Shown here: positions 11,362 to 18,900 of the stretch, in pieces
Layout of the letters: every line of letters begins with the position of its first letter
Numbering within the stretch: position 1 is the stretch's first letter
From: Geobacter sp.
GTDB taxonomy: Bacteria > Desulfobacterota > Desulfuromonadia > Geobacterales > Geobacteraceae
NCBI GenBank assembly: GCA_016177775.1
Contig: JACOUQ010000005.1
Span: 124,001 to 188,000 of the forward strand
Length of the DNA stretch: 64,000 bases
Reading direction: 5' to 3'
Made by a program: the position numbers and the translations under genes
Notes under the pieces: model-generated
Databases searched by the model: none
The model's input: the letters and a program-made list of their open reading frames with translations, nothing else
Told to the model about the DNA's origin: nothing

Positions 11362-11511
11362 TCAGGCAACCTTTTTGATGAGTACCTGCTCGCCATGTTC
11401 GTTGATCCAGAGCGCGCCGCAACTGCTGCATTCGAGCAGGTTGTCAGCGTACCCGTCGGCGTGGATGTCGATTTCGATCCCGAGGCTGGTGTTGCATATC
11501 GGACATTGCAT
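11362..11511 (-). CDS. 49-residue zinc-ribbon-like protein
   Basis: The small gene starts MQCPICNTSLGIEIDI and has two CXXC knuckles (CPIC at 3-6, CSSC at 28-31) spaced as in a zinc ribbon. AAAGGAG lies 7 nt before the ATG on the minus strand, and the terminator at 11281-11308 follows its stop, so it has the marks of an expressed gene. No enzymatic domain is present. It could be a stand-alone regulatory or RNA-binding ribbon; I do not recognise a named family. Confidence 0.75.
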   Translation of the reverse strand: MQCPICNTSLGIEIDIHADGYADNLLECSSCGALWINEHGEQVLIKKVA

Positions 11512-11807
11512 GACATTCTCCTTTCATTGTTTGGTTGATTCCACTATAAATCAAAAAAATCATGCATTGCAACGGTAAAATTACCAAAAATCTTTGTAAA
11601 ACAGGAGTTTGCATAACTTGATGTTTTGCTTGCCAGACCGTTATTTCTTATTCAAACAAATTCATAGGAACTGAGGGTCGGACCAATAACAACATAACTG
11701 ATTGAAAAACAATACGAATCTGATTTTCAAACTGAATTATGTTTTTATTGATATTTTTGACAGGAATAATTGGAAAATCCGGATGGGACTAAAAAAATTT
11801 CAACCGA
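11512..11807. other. AT-rich spacer without recognisable gene
   Basis: About 296 bp, much richer in A and T than the flanks, with many A and T runs. It separates the zinc-ribbon gene from the end of the glycosyltransferase gene. I see no ORF with a ribosome-binding site and no strong hairpin; it probably carries the promoter of the zinc-ribbon gene. Confidence 0.5.
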
Positions 11808-12512
11808 TCATTTTTTAAACTCAGGTTTGAAAAATATGGCCCTATACAGCTTTTGCAGGGCATGGGGCGAGGCTCCGAGAAAATAACCGGCCAGTACCAG
11901 CAGGTGTGCAGCGGTGGTCCGCATGATGCCGTGCTCTTCCCATTTCCTCGCGGACGTCCTGATTGGGTGGGGGATAAAGGTGAGTTTTCCTTTTGTGCGG
12001 AGGCGGCGAACAAAATCGGCATCTTCCATTATCGGAATGGCACGGTAACCGCCCAGATCAGCGAATACGGCCTTTCGCGCGAATATGCCCTGGTCGCCGA
12101 AGGGAGTGCGGAGAAGGCGGGAGCGAAACGAAGCAGTTCTGCCAATAAGACGGTAGGCAGGCTTGTCGCCTGACAATTGCAGATCGAACGCGCCGCCAAC
12201 GGTTCCGGGATTCTGTAGGGCATCAGTTATTAATGAATACCAGGCAGTGGGGAGTATTGAATCGGCGTGCAGGAAAAGGAGAACGTCTCCAGACGCGACC
12301 CGCGCGCCGGCGTTCATCTGGACACCGCGCCCAGGTCCACTTTTCAATACCTTGTGGGCGAAGGTGACGGCGATATCGAACGACAGGTCGCTGCTTCCGC
12401 CGTCAACGACAATGATCTCCGAATCTGAAAGTTGACCGATGGATAGGCGGAGGGATTGGAGTGCCTGCTGCTCGTTGTATGCCGGGATGATGACGGAGAT
12501 CATTGGAACCAT
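11808..12512 (-). CDS. Family 2 glycosyltransferase (TIGR04283-like)
   Basis: 234 residues. The GT-A fold begins ISVIIPAYNEQQAL, followed by IIVVDGGSSD and a DXD-like HADS (LLFLHADSILP). The late motif ALQNPGTVGGAFDLQL and the C-terminal hydrophobic segment resemble the TIGR04283 group, often linked to arsenosugar biosynthesis. No arsenic genes are nearby, so the acceptor is unknown. An internal ATG at residue 4 is an alternative start. It is divergent from the radical SAM gene. Confidence 0.85.
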   Translation of the reverse strand: MVPMISVIIPAYNEQQALQSLRLSIGQLSDSEIIVVDGGSSDLSFDIAVTFAHKVLKSGPGRGVQMNAGARVASGDVLLFLHADSILPTAWYSLITDALQNPGTVGGAFDLQLSGDKPAYRLIGRTASFRSRLLRTPFGDQGIFARKAVFADLGGYRAIPIMEDADFVRRLRTKGKLTFIPHPIRTSARKWEEHGIMRTTAAHLLVLAGYFLGASPHALQKLYRAIFFKPEFKK

Positions 12513-12593
12513 TCCATATCATGGTGTTACGTCATTCGTCTAGGGGGGGAGGAAATATATTGAAACTTTATCCCTCCCCCGGTAGTTGTCAAG

Positions 12594-12621
12594 TTGTCCG
12601 GCCCGGCCTCTCTGATATAAT
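12594..12621 (+). promoter_or_regulatory. sigma70-type promoter for the AmrS gene
   Basis: TTGTCC, 16-nt spacer, TATAAT, placing transcription start near 12628, about 50 nt before the ATG. A two-unit heptad (GAGACCG) lies in the leader at 12640-12653. Confidence 0.55.
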
Positions 12622-12678
12622 TTAGGAGAACGGAAAATTGAGACCGGAGACCGGCAAAACGCTTGCAATGGGGAAGCC

Positions 12679-13692
12679 ATGAAAGAGGCGATGTTCTACG
12701 AAAAGGTGGGGGAGGGAAAGGTGAAATGCGGGCTCTGTCGCTTCCGCTGCCTTATCCTTGACGGCAACCGTGGTATATGCGGAGTGCGGGAAAACCACGA
12801 TGGCACGCTTTATACGCTTGTGTACGGCAAGGTCATCGCCGAACATGTGGACCCGATCGAGAAAAAACCGCTCTTCCATTTCCTCCCCGGCAGCAGATCA
12901 TACTCCATTGCCACCGTCGGATGCAACTTCCGTTGCCTCCATTGCCAGAACTATAGCATCTCCCAGCCCGAGGGGAAGCGCCTGGTCATCGCCGGCATGG
13001 ACCTCCCCCCAGAAAAGATCGTGGAGCTGGCGCTTGATAGCGGCTGCAAGTCGATCTCCTACACCTACACCGAGCCGACCATCTTCTACGAATACGCCTA
13101 CGACACCGCAGTGCTGGCCTATAAGGCGGGCCTGAAGAACGTGTTTGTCACCAACGGCTACATCACTCCCGAAGCCCTGGCGCATATCCAGCCGTATCTG
13201 GACGCGGCGAATATCGACCTGAAGGGGTTTTCCGACAAGTTCTACCGGGAGGTGGTGCGCGCCACTCTTCATGAAGTCCTCGAATCCATCGTGGAATACA
13301 AGCGGCTAGGTATCTGGATCGAACTGACTACGCTGATAATCCCCGGCTTCAACGATTCGGACGAGGGGCTGAAGGGGATCGCCGACTTCATCGCCACCAA
13401 GGTCGGCATCGACACCCCCTGGCACGTAAGCCAGTTCTACCCCACATACAGGCTCACCGATCGGCCGCGCACGCCGGTCGCAACCCTGCGCCGCGCCAGG
13501 CAGATCGGCCTCGATGCAGGGCTGCGCTATGTCTACGAAGGGAACGTGGCAGGAGAGGGGGGCGAAAACACCTGGTGCCACTCATGCGGCGAGCTTCTCA
13601 TCGAGCGGTATGGTTTCTTCATTCAGAACAACTCCATAACTGGCGGCGCCTGCCCAAAGTGTCATGCGGTTATTGATGGGGTCGGGCTGTAA
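12679..13692 (+). CDS. amrS: AmmeMemoRadiSam system radical SAM enzyme (AmrS-type)
   Basis: 337 residues. The radical SAM cluster motif is Cys82-X3-Cys86-X2-Cys89 in VGCNFRCLHCQNY. An N-terminal cysteine set (17, 20, 24, 34: CGLCRFRC and GICGVRE) and the HVDPIEKKPLFHFLPGS phrase are characteristic of the AmmeMemoRadiSam subgroup of PflA-like enzymes. A C-terminal pair CHSCG / CPKC suggests an extra metal site. In other genomes it is often found with AMMECR1 and MEMO domains; neither is next to it here. The substrate is unknown. Confidence 0.88.
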   Translation: MKEAMFYEKVGEGKVKCGLCRFRCLILDGNRGICGVRENHDGTLYTLVYGKVIAEHVDPIEKKPLFHFLPGSRSYSIATVGCNFRCLHCQNYSISQPEGKRLVIAGMDLPPEKIVELALDSGCKSISYTYTEPTIFYEYAYDTAVLAYKAGLKNVFVTNGYITPEALAHIQPYLDAANIDLKGFSDKFYREVVRATLHEVLESIVEYKRLGIWIELTTLIIPGFNDSDEGLKGIADFIATKVGIDTPWHVSQFYPTYRLTDRPRTPVATLRRARQIGLDAGLRYVYEGNVAGEGGENTWCHSCGELLIERYGFFIQNNSITGGACPKCHAVIDGVGL

Positions 13693-13770
13693 CACCTCCA
13701 ATTCTATGCCGACTTGTAACGGTACATTCGACTAGGCCCTTTCGGTTCTGCAATTTCACATCTGACCTCC

Positions 13771-14427
13771 TTAATCAGCCCAACACGACGGGGCAACCCA
13801 TTTTCGTTCTTTAAGAGTTCTGACAATGGCGTCTGTCAGGTATATTTTACATTTCACGTTTACCGGCGACTTGCCATAAATTTCGGAGACGAAAGTGATT
13901 TCAAATTCCTTGTTGCCCGATAATCCAGTGATGAACTCGTCCCATTTCAGGTAATTCCTGCTCCTGGCGGCTGGGTCTTCGCCCCCGCGCACGAGGACTG
14001 TGCGCGGGGCAAAGGCGGTTTCATGGCTCTCAGTGCTGCCAGCCTCGATGGCAAAGGGATGGGCGTCACCATTTTTTTTCCAAGTAAGGTTGTTGTTATT
14101 ACTACCCGAGGAACCAAACTCCTGCCATTTCTGTTCATAAGACCTTCCAGCCATCGTGAACCTGATCGCTTCGCTTTTGATGGCCGCATTGTAACCGGGC
14201 TGGCCGGTATTTACATAGGCCATTGGCGCCGCAAACCTTACATATTCTGTTTGTGCGGCCCCAATCTTATCTGCAAAAATAAGCACCTGTTCAGGCAGGA
14301 AGAGTTTGACTACAGGGCCGTGAAGATAGCCGGAAAATTGGTGGAGCATTCCTGCTAGGGCGAGTGTAAAGGCGGCCAACGCCAGGATGTCGGTTTTCCG
14401 TTCGATCTCGATGCCGAAGATTTTCAT
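13771..14427 (-). CDS. Hypothetical membrane-anchored protein
   Basis: 218 residues. It has a short cytoplasmic start (MKIFGIEIERKTD), one membrane segment at about 14-32, and then a soluble, probably periplasmic, region without cysteine clusters until a single Cys near each of residues 194 and 215. A low-complexity GSSGSNNNN stretch lies in the middle. I recognise no family. It is the last gene of the AT-rich minus-strand island. The ribosome-binding site before the ATG is weak. Confidence 0.6.
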   Translation of the reverse strand: MKIFGIEIERKTDILALAAFTLALAGMLHQFSGYLHGPVVKLFLPEQVLIFADKIGAAQTEYVRFAAPMAYVNTGQPGYNAAIKSEAIRFTMAGRSYEQKWQEFGSSGSNNNNLTWKKNGDAHPFAIEAGSTESHETAFAPRTVLVRGGEDPAARSRNYLKWDEFITGLSGNKEFEITFVSEIYGKSPVNVKCKIYLTDAIVRTLKERKWVAPSCWAD

Positions 14428-14502
14428 GGCGGATTTTCCTTTTCTGTAACCGGAAAAGGGGAAGACAGGACTGGAACTTGGCAGCCAGTTTCAGTCATCG
14501 TG

Positions 14503-14813
14503 CTACCTTAGAATATACTTGCTGTCGGTTGCCGGCAAAGTTTTTTTCGATTCGGGCTGTTCAGTAGTATGGAGGGTGGCTGGTGCAAAGTCTGGGTCTT
14601 CTATCGGCATCTTGTATGTTCCTTATCCTCCGGATCCTCCTTCGGCATCATGGTGTCTTCTCCATCCCCGGGGGGCAGTTGGGGTGCTCTCTGCATACGG
14701 GGATATTCTATCGGCATCTCCATATTTTTATTGGCGGGATTGCCGGTTTCCTGCGCCCAGCAAAGCTGAACGCCTAAGACGTATACAAATCCTAACCTGA
14801 TGAGTACTTTCAT
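14503..14813 (-). pseudogene. Small secreted proline-rich protein, probably frameshifted
   Basis: A strong ribosome-binding site (GGGAGGAG) precedes ATG at 14813. The 70-residue intact frame (14601-14813) has a signal peptide ending LCWAQ and then MPIEYP and MPKEDPED phrases. It stops at 14601, but a different frame continues from a third copy of the phrase (MPIEDPDFAP) for about 35 codons to a stop at 14503. A 14-bp direct repeat (TTCTATCGGCATCT at 14599 and 14705) underlies two of the phrases. This suggests a 100-residue repeat protein with a frameshift near 14605, although the short form might itself be functional. Confidence 0.45.
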
Positions 14814-14949
14814 GATCTCCTCCCGTTGACGAGAAACGTAAGTAACTAGCCAGTGCTTGAAGTGGCGTGTTCAGGGGGATGACAGACCTATATATTTTAC
14901 TTTTCTGATAGACACCGTATGCTACTCACTTAACATGTATTAAGCTAAG

Positions 14950-15150
14950 TCACCCCTTGCAAATTACTACATAAAGTGCATCAGCATTTTTGTAAAGTTT
15001 TGCAACAGGTGGATTTTCGCTATTATCCCTTACATTTATGGAACTCACTGTTTCGATAGTAACATTCTGTGCTCCAGCATCCCTGAAAGCTTGGGCAGAA
15101 ACTTGAGCCTTGCTCTGATCTGTAAAAAGATCAACGGTTAAGTAGGACAT
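14950..15150 (-). CDS. Hypothetical small protein, 66 residues
   Basis: The start is placed at the ATG at 15150 (MSYLTVDLFTDQSKAQ) because AAAGGAG lies 10 nt upstream; an ATG at 15168 would add six residues that include that site. There is no signal peptide or membrane segment. The composition suggests a small alpha/beta fold (strand LTVDLF, helix KAQVSAQAFRDAG, strand NVTIETV). It is tightly packed behind the lipoprotein gene upstream. No family is recognised. Confidence 0.6.
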   Translation of the reverse strand: MSYLTVDLFTDQSKAQVSAQAFRDAGAQNVTIETVSSINVRDNSENPPVAKLYKNADALYVVICKG

Positions 15151-15164
15151 TGATTGCACTCCTT

Positions 15165-15899
15165 TCACTTTGATATGCTTGCAGCGAGCCCATCAACATT
15201 GCCTAGGAATAAAGGTGAGTGTAATGATTTTTTGAAATCATCAATGGGCTTTCCTTTAAACTCCTCGACGAATGTATTACCTAGTCCTGTATTTTTTATC
15301 AATTTTTCCAACCGCTCTTTTTTGACTATTCCATCTTCATCAACATACGCTGCGATGAGGTCGATTTTATAATTCCAATTTGCTAGCTGCTTTGCGGCAG
15401 CCTGCTTGATTTCATCGCTAACTCGCCCTTGGGCTTGCAAGGTTACAAGTTCTGCCCCGCCTTTCTTTGCAAGTTCTCTGGCTGCTAAGCCTGTAGCAAA
15501 GTACTGGGCGATGCCGACGCCGGCCCCTTCAGACCCATTTTTAATATCAGCACCAAAACTTGCAAGAACTGAATACGTATCCCTGTCACCTCCAGCATTT
15601 CCGACGTATTTATGGGTAGAAACACCGGTAAAATTTCTGAAGACGCTACTCCCTGTATTATTTGCAAATCTTGAATCCTTCGCATTGACATAAAGTGGCA
15701 TCCATACTCCTTCCTGTCGTGTATAGCCTACAGTCAATGACGGTACATTCGTTGTGGAATTGAGTGACAAATCTACTGCAAGTTTGGTGTTTGTCCCAAA
15801 CACAAGGGTATCTGTATGCCTCGGCATGCAGCCGGAAGTAAAGCTGATAATCGCTAACAAGAAAATTACAATAACTAATTTGAGTCCACTGTTACGCAT
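15165..15899 (-). CDS. Hypothetical lipoprotein, 244 residues
   Basis: GGAGGGATT precedes the ATG. The signal peptide ends in a lipobox FTSGC (Cys24). The mature part has strand-rich stretches (KLAVDLSLNS, PSLTVGYTRQ, VWMPLYV) followed by a helical half rich in Ala and Lys. The phrase DTYSVLASFGAD suggests a beta structure facing the periplasm. It overlaps the start of the downstream small gene and the end of the upstream lipoprotein gene, so it is operonic. Function is unknown. Confidence 0.7.
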   Translation of the reverse strand: MRNSGLKLVIVIFLLAIISFTSGCMPRHTDTLVFGTNTKLAVDLSLNSTTNVPSLTVGYTRQEGVWMPLYVNAKDSRFANNTGSSVFRNFTGVSTHKYVGNAGGDRDTYSVLASFGADIKNGSEGAGVGIAQYFATGLAARELAKKGGAELVTLQAQGRVSDEIKQAAAKQLANWNYKIDLIAAYVDEDGIVKKERLEKLIKNTGLGNTFVEEFKGKPIDDFKKSLHSPLFLGNVDGLAASISK

Positions 15900-16255
15900 A
15901 ATCCCTCCATTTTTATTGAATTCATCACTTCCTTGAGTTGTTGTTCGTTCATCACTCTAATTACGACCCGGCAATCGAGCGGTATGTATTCATTACGCTC
16001 GTGGTAATAACCAAATCCAACCCCCTTTTCCATCCGTAGCCCGAAAGAGGTATATTCCATTGCTTGGAATTTACCGCTATTACTGGCGGATGGTGGAGTT
16101 ATAACTCTGACATAACCGAAATAGCGCCGAACAATACTGCCATCCTCGCGAACGGTAACAGCTGAGCAAGCTGCAATCAATGGCAAGAAAAATAGCAATA
16201 AATAATGCTTCGATTTTCTATGCTTTAGAATTTTGAGAAATTCATTTGTTGGCAT
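15875..16255 (-). CDS. Hypothetical small lipoprotein, 126 residues
   Basis: The N-terminal hydrophobic stretch ends LPLIAAC, a lipobox at Cys30, after an unusually long, basic n-region. The mature protein is about 95 residues with no known domain. Its 3-prime end overlaps the next lipoprotein gene by 25 bp in another frame. Paired overlapping lipoproteins beside an amidase recall phage spanin arrangements, but neither protein is proline-rich like Rz1, so this is only a resemblance. Confidence 0.6.
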   Translation of the reverse strand: MPTNEFLKILKHRKSKHYLLLFFLPLIAACSAVTVREDGSIVRRYFGYVRVITPPSASNSGKFQAMEYTSFGLRMEKGVGFGYYHERNEYIPLDCRVVIRVMNEQQLKEVMNSIKMEGLCVTVDSN

Positions 16256-16296
16256 CGTATCTTAAGTTTAGGCATTTCTGCCTTACCTCTTGAAAC

Positions 16297-16523
16297 TCAG
16301 AGAAATCTCCCGAGAAACTTCGCCACCGGCTTGGTGAAATCATTATCCGTCCAGTAACCCCGGCCACCTTATCAGAATGACCCGCCGGATTCCAGGAAGA
16401 GACTAATCCACCGGCATTGATCTCCCGGTCTTTCGTGACAGCTTTCCGGTAGCTGTCACTCCGCGCTTTCAATGGGAACCGAGAATCTCGTCTGGGTCGA
16501 AGAAAGCCGATTTGAGGTGCCAT
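16297..16523 (-). pseudogene. possible degraded coding remnant after the amidase gene
   Basis: One frame reads MAPQIGFLRPRR onwards to an SSWNPAGHSDK stretch. After a shift near 16370 another frame gives RGYWTDNDFTKPVAKFLGRF and a stop. The tail resembles the end of the amidase SH3 domain (FFWTGGVVKQG). This may be a decayed second SH3-like segment; it could also be chance. No good ribosome-binding site is present. Confidence 0.25.
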
Positions 16524-16546
16524 AACTCCACCATTACTAATTGGTT

Positions 16547-17362
16547 TCACCCTTGTTTGACTACCCCGCCGGTCCAAAAGAAGTTCCCGTTCCCGTCCTG
16601 ATACCAACGTGAATTCCCATTGACCGGATCGCCCGCATCCGTCCAGCCGGTGTAGGCGAGAACATCCCCCACTGAAAGAACCTGGGCAATAGGTGCGAGG
16701 GTACTAGGTTTTCCTTGCCTGATGTTGAGCCGGACTGTTGCTGTCACGGTCCCACTTTCCCTAGTAATTGGTAATGCATTGCCGCCGGTCGCCGCACCAG
16801 TGCACTCGTCGAACTCAAGCGCCACGTCTCTCAGGAGTTGCTCATAGTTGCGGCGGCTGCGGGCAAGGCCGGTCACCGGATCGGTTTTCCTGTTCGGGTC
16901 GAGGATGAAGTGGCCGGCAATATGCTGTCTGGGATCGAGGCTGAACCTGAAGCAGGCATAGGCCATGATCCAGACATACTTGCGGTACGCCTCGTCGGCG
17001 TCGATTCCCCCTCCGTAGCAGTACTCCACACCGATGGCGGCGTCATTGGCGTCGTGACCGAACATCTTGTCGTCCGTAGGCACCCCGTAAATAACGTGCC
17101 ATGCCTTTTCCGGCGGCCCCGTGAATACTGGAATGCACTCGATTATCTCTCGATGGTCCACAAAGATGTGCGCCGAGGCGCTTTGCTCATTCCGGCTATT
17201 TTCGTAATACCGGACGTTATCGCCAGCCGTGGAACCAGGATTGCCAGTGTCGTGGGCTACAATGAAGCGGACGCCGGGTGACATGGCGCGACCGGGACGG
17301 CGCTTGGATGGCGTGCTGAGATAACGGGGTGTAATGATGTACTTTTGCTTGAATTCACTCAT
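16547..17362 (-). CDS. N-acetylmuramoyl-L-alanine amidase with C-terminal SH3-like domain
   Basis: 271 residues with no signal peptide. An Amidase_2/PGRP-type domain spans about 25-180: IVAHDTGNPGS holds His37, and AGHFILDPNRKTDP supplies His151 and Asp161 as probable zinc ligands. An SH3-like wall-binding domain covers about 205-270 (TVTATVRLNIRQGKPS). The layout is that of a phage endolysin rather than a chromosomal AmpD. Lacking its own export signal, it would need a holin-like partner or lysis to reach peptidoglycan. It starts 3 nt after the stop of the upstream membrane-protein gene. Confidence 0.85.
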   Translation of the reverse strand: MSEFKQKYIITPRYLSTPSKRRPGRAMSPGVRFIVAHDTGNPGSTAGDNVRYYENSRNEQSASAHIFVDHREIIECIPVFTGPPEKAWHVIYGVPTDDKMFGHDANDAAIGVEYCYGGGIDADEAYRKYVWIMAYACFRFSLDPRQHIAGHFILDPNRKTDPVTGLARSRRNYEQLLRDVALEFDECTGAATGGNALPITRESGTVTATVRLNIRQGKPSTLAPIAQVLSVGDVLAYTGWTDAGDPVNGNSRWYQDGNGNFFWTGGVVKQG

Positions 17363-17365
17363 AAA

Positions 17366-17854
17366 TTACCCCATGGCCGGTTCATCTTCATGTTGATTGT
17401 ATACCGGATTAGGTGCAGGATTCGCGGATGAAAGAACGGCAGCCTGTGGTGCTGGGGGCGCGGGAGTGGCAGCTTGTTGTGCGGGCGCCACAGGCGGAGG
17501 CGAAGCTTGGCCTTGTACTTCAATGTTTGCCTTACTTATTTCTTTGCTCGACTGAATCCCCTTGGAAACTAGGTAGGAACCGCCACTTATCCCCAACAAC
17601 GCTAATATCTCAGGTGGTATCGTCAGAGGAAATTGCGCTGGTTCTTTGCTGACGATGACTAGAAAAAGGCTCATAGATATCACGAATGTGAAAACCAGCA
17701 ATTGGAATCGTGACATGCTGGCATCGCCATTTTCCTCGCTGATGAGTCTCTGCAGATTGATCTTTCCGACAAACATTTGATACAGAAGGATTAATCCCGC
17801 TACGCCAACAAATAAAGTAACTATCCATCCAATCATCAGTTTGAGAAAATCCAT
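17366..17854 (-). CDS. Small membrane protein with Pro/Ala-rich tail, paralogue of the next upstream gene
   Basis: 162 residues, with a strong AAGGAGG before the ATG. Three membrane segments are predicted: about 7-27, 50-68 and 80-97. The phrases SRFQLLVFTFVISMSLF and LLGISGGSYLVSKGI resemble a widespread uncharacterised membrane family. The C-terminal 50 residues are rich in Pro, Ala and Gln and probably cytoplasmic. It shares YQ-GKIN, QLL, P-FP--P-E and GG-L spacing with the protein encoded at 17891-18208. Size and position before an endolysin-like amidase make a holin-like role conceivable. Confidence 0.7.
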   Translation of the reverse strand: MDFLKLMIGWIVTLFVGVAGLILLYQMFVGKINLQRLISEENGDASMSRFQLLVFTFVISMSLFLVIVSKEPAQFPLTIPPEILALLGISGGSYLVSKGIQSSKEISKANIEVQGQASPPPVAPAQQAATPAPPAPQAAVLSSANPAPNPVYNQHEDEPAMG

Positions 17855-17890
17855 GCCATTGCCTCCTTGTTCCTTTGGTTAGTTGCCGGG

Positions 17891-18208
17891 TTATCTAGCC
17901 ATGTTTTTCAGTAGAGAGTAGGATTTTCCTATAAGATAGATGAGGTTTCCCCCACCTGACAGGAGAAGAAATTCCAGCGGTAGTGTCGGGAAGTGGCTTG
18001 GATCCAGGCACACTTTCAGCAAGTAATAGAACATGGACCCTATGACTACGGCCAATAGCTGAACTCTGCCGGGACTGTATTTGACTGCTGTGTTTTTTTC
18101 GTATAGCAGACATGTCATATTAATTTTTCCTGTCAACAACTGGTAAACGACAATAATGGCAAGGCCGATCAGGAAAATCCATGTTTCTGTGATTATGAAT
18201 TTGGACAC
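17891..18208 (-). CDS. Small membrane protein, shorter paralogue
   Basis: About 105 residues from the GTG at 18208, chosen because AAAAGGAT lies 7 nt upstream and because it aligns with the start of the paralogue; an ATG at 18253 would add 15 basic residues without a ribosome-binding site. There are three hydrophobic segments. Aligned features with the downstream protein are VVYQLLTGKIN against LLYQMFVGKIN, RVQLLAVV against RFQLLVFT, and FPTLPLEFLLLSGGGNLIYLIGKS against FPLTIPPEILALLGISGGSY. This suggests an old tandem duplication. It is the first gene of the minus-strand island. Confidence 0.65.
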   Translation of the reverse strand: MSKFIITETWIFLIGLAIIVVYQLLTGKINMTCLLYEKNTAVKYSPGRVQLLAVVIGSMFYYLLKVCLDPSHFPTLPLEFLLLSGGGNLIYLIGKSYSLLKNMAR

Positions 18209-18371
18209 GAAGACTATCCTTTTTGGTTTTTGGGTTTTAGAAAACCATAGCATCTTTAGAACGGCGTTACGCGGTCTTTCCCACCATTACATGCCTGGTT
18301 ATTGGCTCCAGGTGCTGTCATAACGGTTTGTGTCAAAATAAAATCTCCACACCATGCCGCTTTCAAAAACG

Positions 18372-18415
18372 ACAAAAGCCGCCCCATCAGCCTAAAGCTG
18401 ACCAGAGCGGCCTTT
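18372..18415 (-). terminator. terminator-like hairpin in leader of the island operon
   Basis: On the minus strand a GCCGC/GCGGC stem encloses an inner GCTG/CAGC stem and is followed by a T-rich tract (TTTTGTCGTTTTTG). It lies between the promoter near 18560 and the first membrane-protein gene, so it could act as an attenuator. A second hairpin (GATATGG / CCATTATC) sits upstream at about 18425-18455. Confidence 0.55.
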
Positions 18416-18452
18416 GCTCAAAATCGATAATGGCCCCTGTCGGTGGAACCAT
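18387..18452 (-). CDS. possible 21-residue leader peptide
   Basis: ATG at 18452 has GGAGGGG just upstream and reads MVPPTGAIIDFEQ then RPLWSALG, stopping inside the terminator-like hairpin. It may be a leader peptide coupled to attenuation, or the conserved-looking bases may belong to an RNA structure and the ORF be accidental. Confidence 0.3.
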   Translation of the reverse strand: MVPPTGAIIDFEQRPLWSALG

Positions 18453-18532
18453 ATCCCCTCCGTCTTTACAAAAGAAACATCCCGGAGCGTGCTGTTGGGA
18501 GTTCTTTGGTTTTAAAAATTTTATTAAATTTA

Positions 18533-18565
18533 TCGTTCAAAAGCTTATTGTCAACTTGATTGCTA
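18533..18565 (-). promoter_or_regulatory. sigma70-type promoter for the minus-strand island
   Basis: On the minus strand, TTGACA, about 16 nt, TAAATT, in a very AT-rich stretch. It would give a leader of over 300 nt before the first membrane-protein gene. Confidence 0.55.
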
Positions 18566-18900
18566 TCTAATTAATATTAATCTTTACCAATAAGTCGCTG
18601 GGTGATTTTCTTCGGGATAATAGCATTCAATTAAAAGGGTCTATAACATCGGCTCAGATAACATGTCAAGCAGAACGTATACGGCTTGTTTCCGACGTCT
18701 CGCCGTTTTGTTGAAATAGACGAACATCCATTTATTCTTCGCGGCAGACGGTAATCAAAGGAAATGTAGAAGTTTGAAATCGAACTGCGAGAATGGGCAT
18801 CGAAAATGTGCGGTGGGTTTGTTTCACAGGTTATTGAACTACCTCCACGAAAAATGTTATAGTGACGTGATACACAACATTTCCGCTTGCAGAGGTCTGC

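Larger units (their letters stand above)
18254..18900. other. 647-bp intergenic region with leader structures
   Basis: Holds the promoter, the two hairpins and the possible leader peptide described separately, then an AT-rich stretch (about 18500-18660). The part from about 18660 to 18900 returns to average composition and leads into plsC. A 215-codon minus-strand frame covering 18631-19278 is mostly an antisense shadow of plsC and is not called. Confidence 0.6.

Noticed and set aside
14519..14800. Plus-strand frames of 64-93 codons opposite the small secreted protein
   Set aside because: No ribosome-binding site, and antisense to a frame with a strong one plus signal peptide.
16242..16607. 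121-codon frame between the amidase and the lipoprotein
   Set aside because: It begins with TTG inside the amidase gene, lacks a ribosome site and has no domain; recorded instead as a possible degraded remnant over 16297-16523.
13771..18565. Complete prophage
   Set aside because: No integrase, terminase, capsid, tail or repressor genes are seen; only lysis-like pieces.
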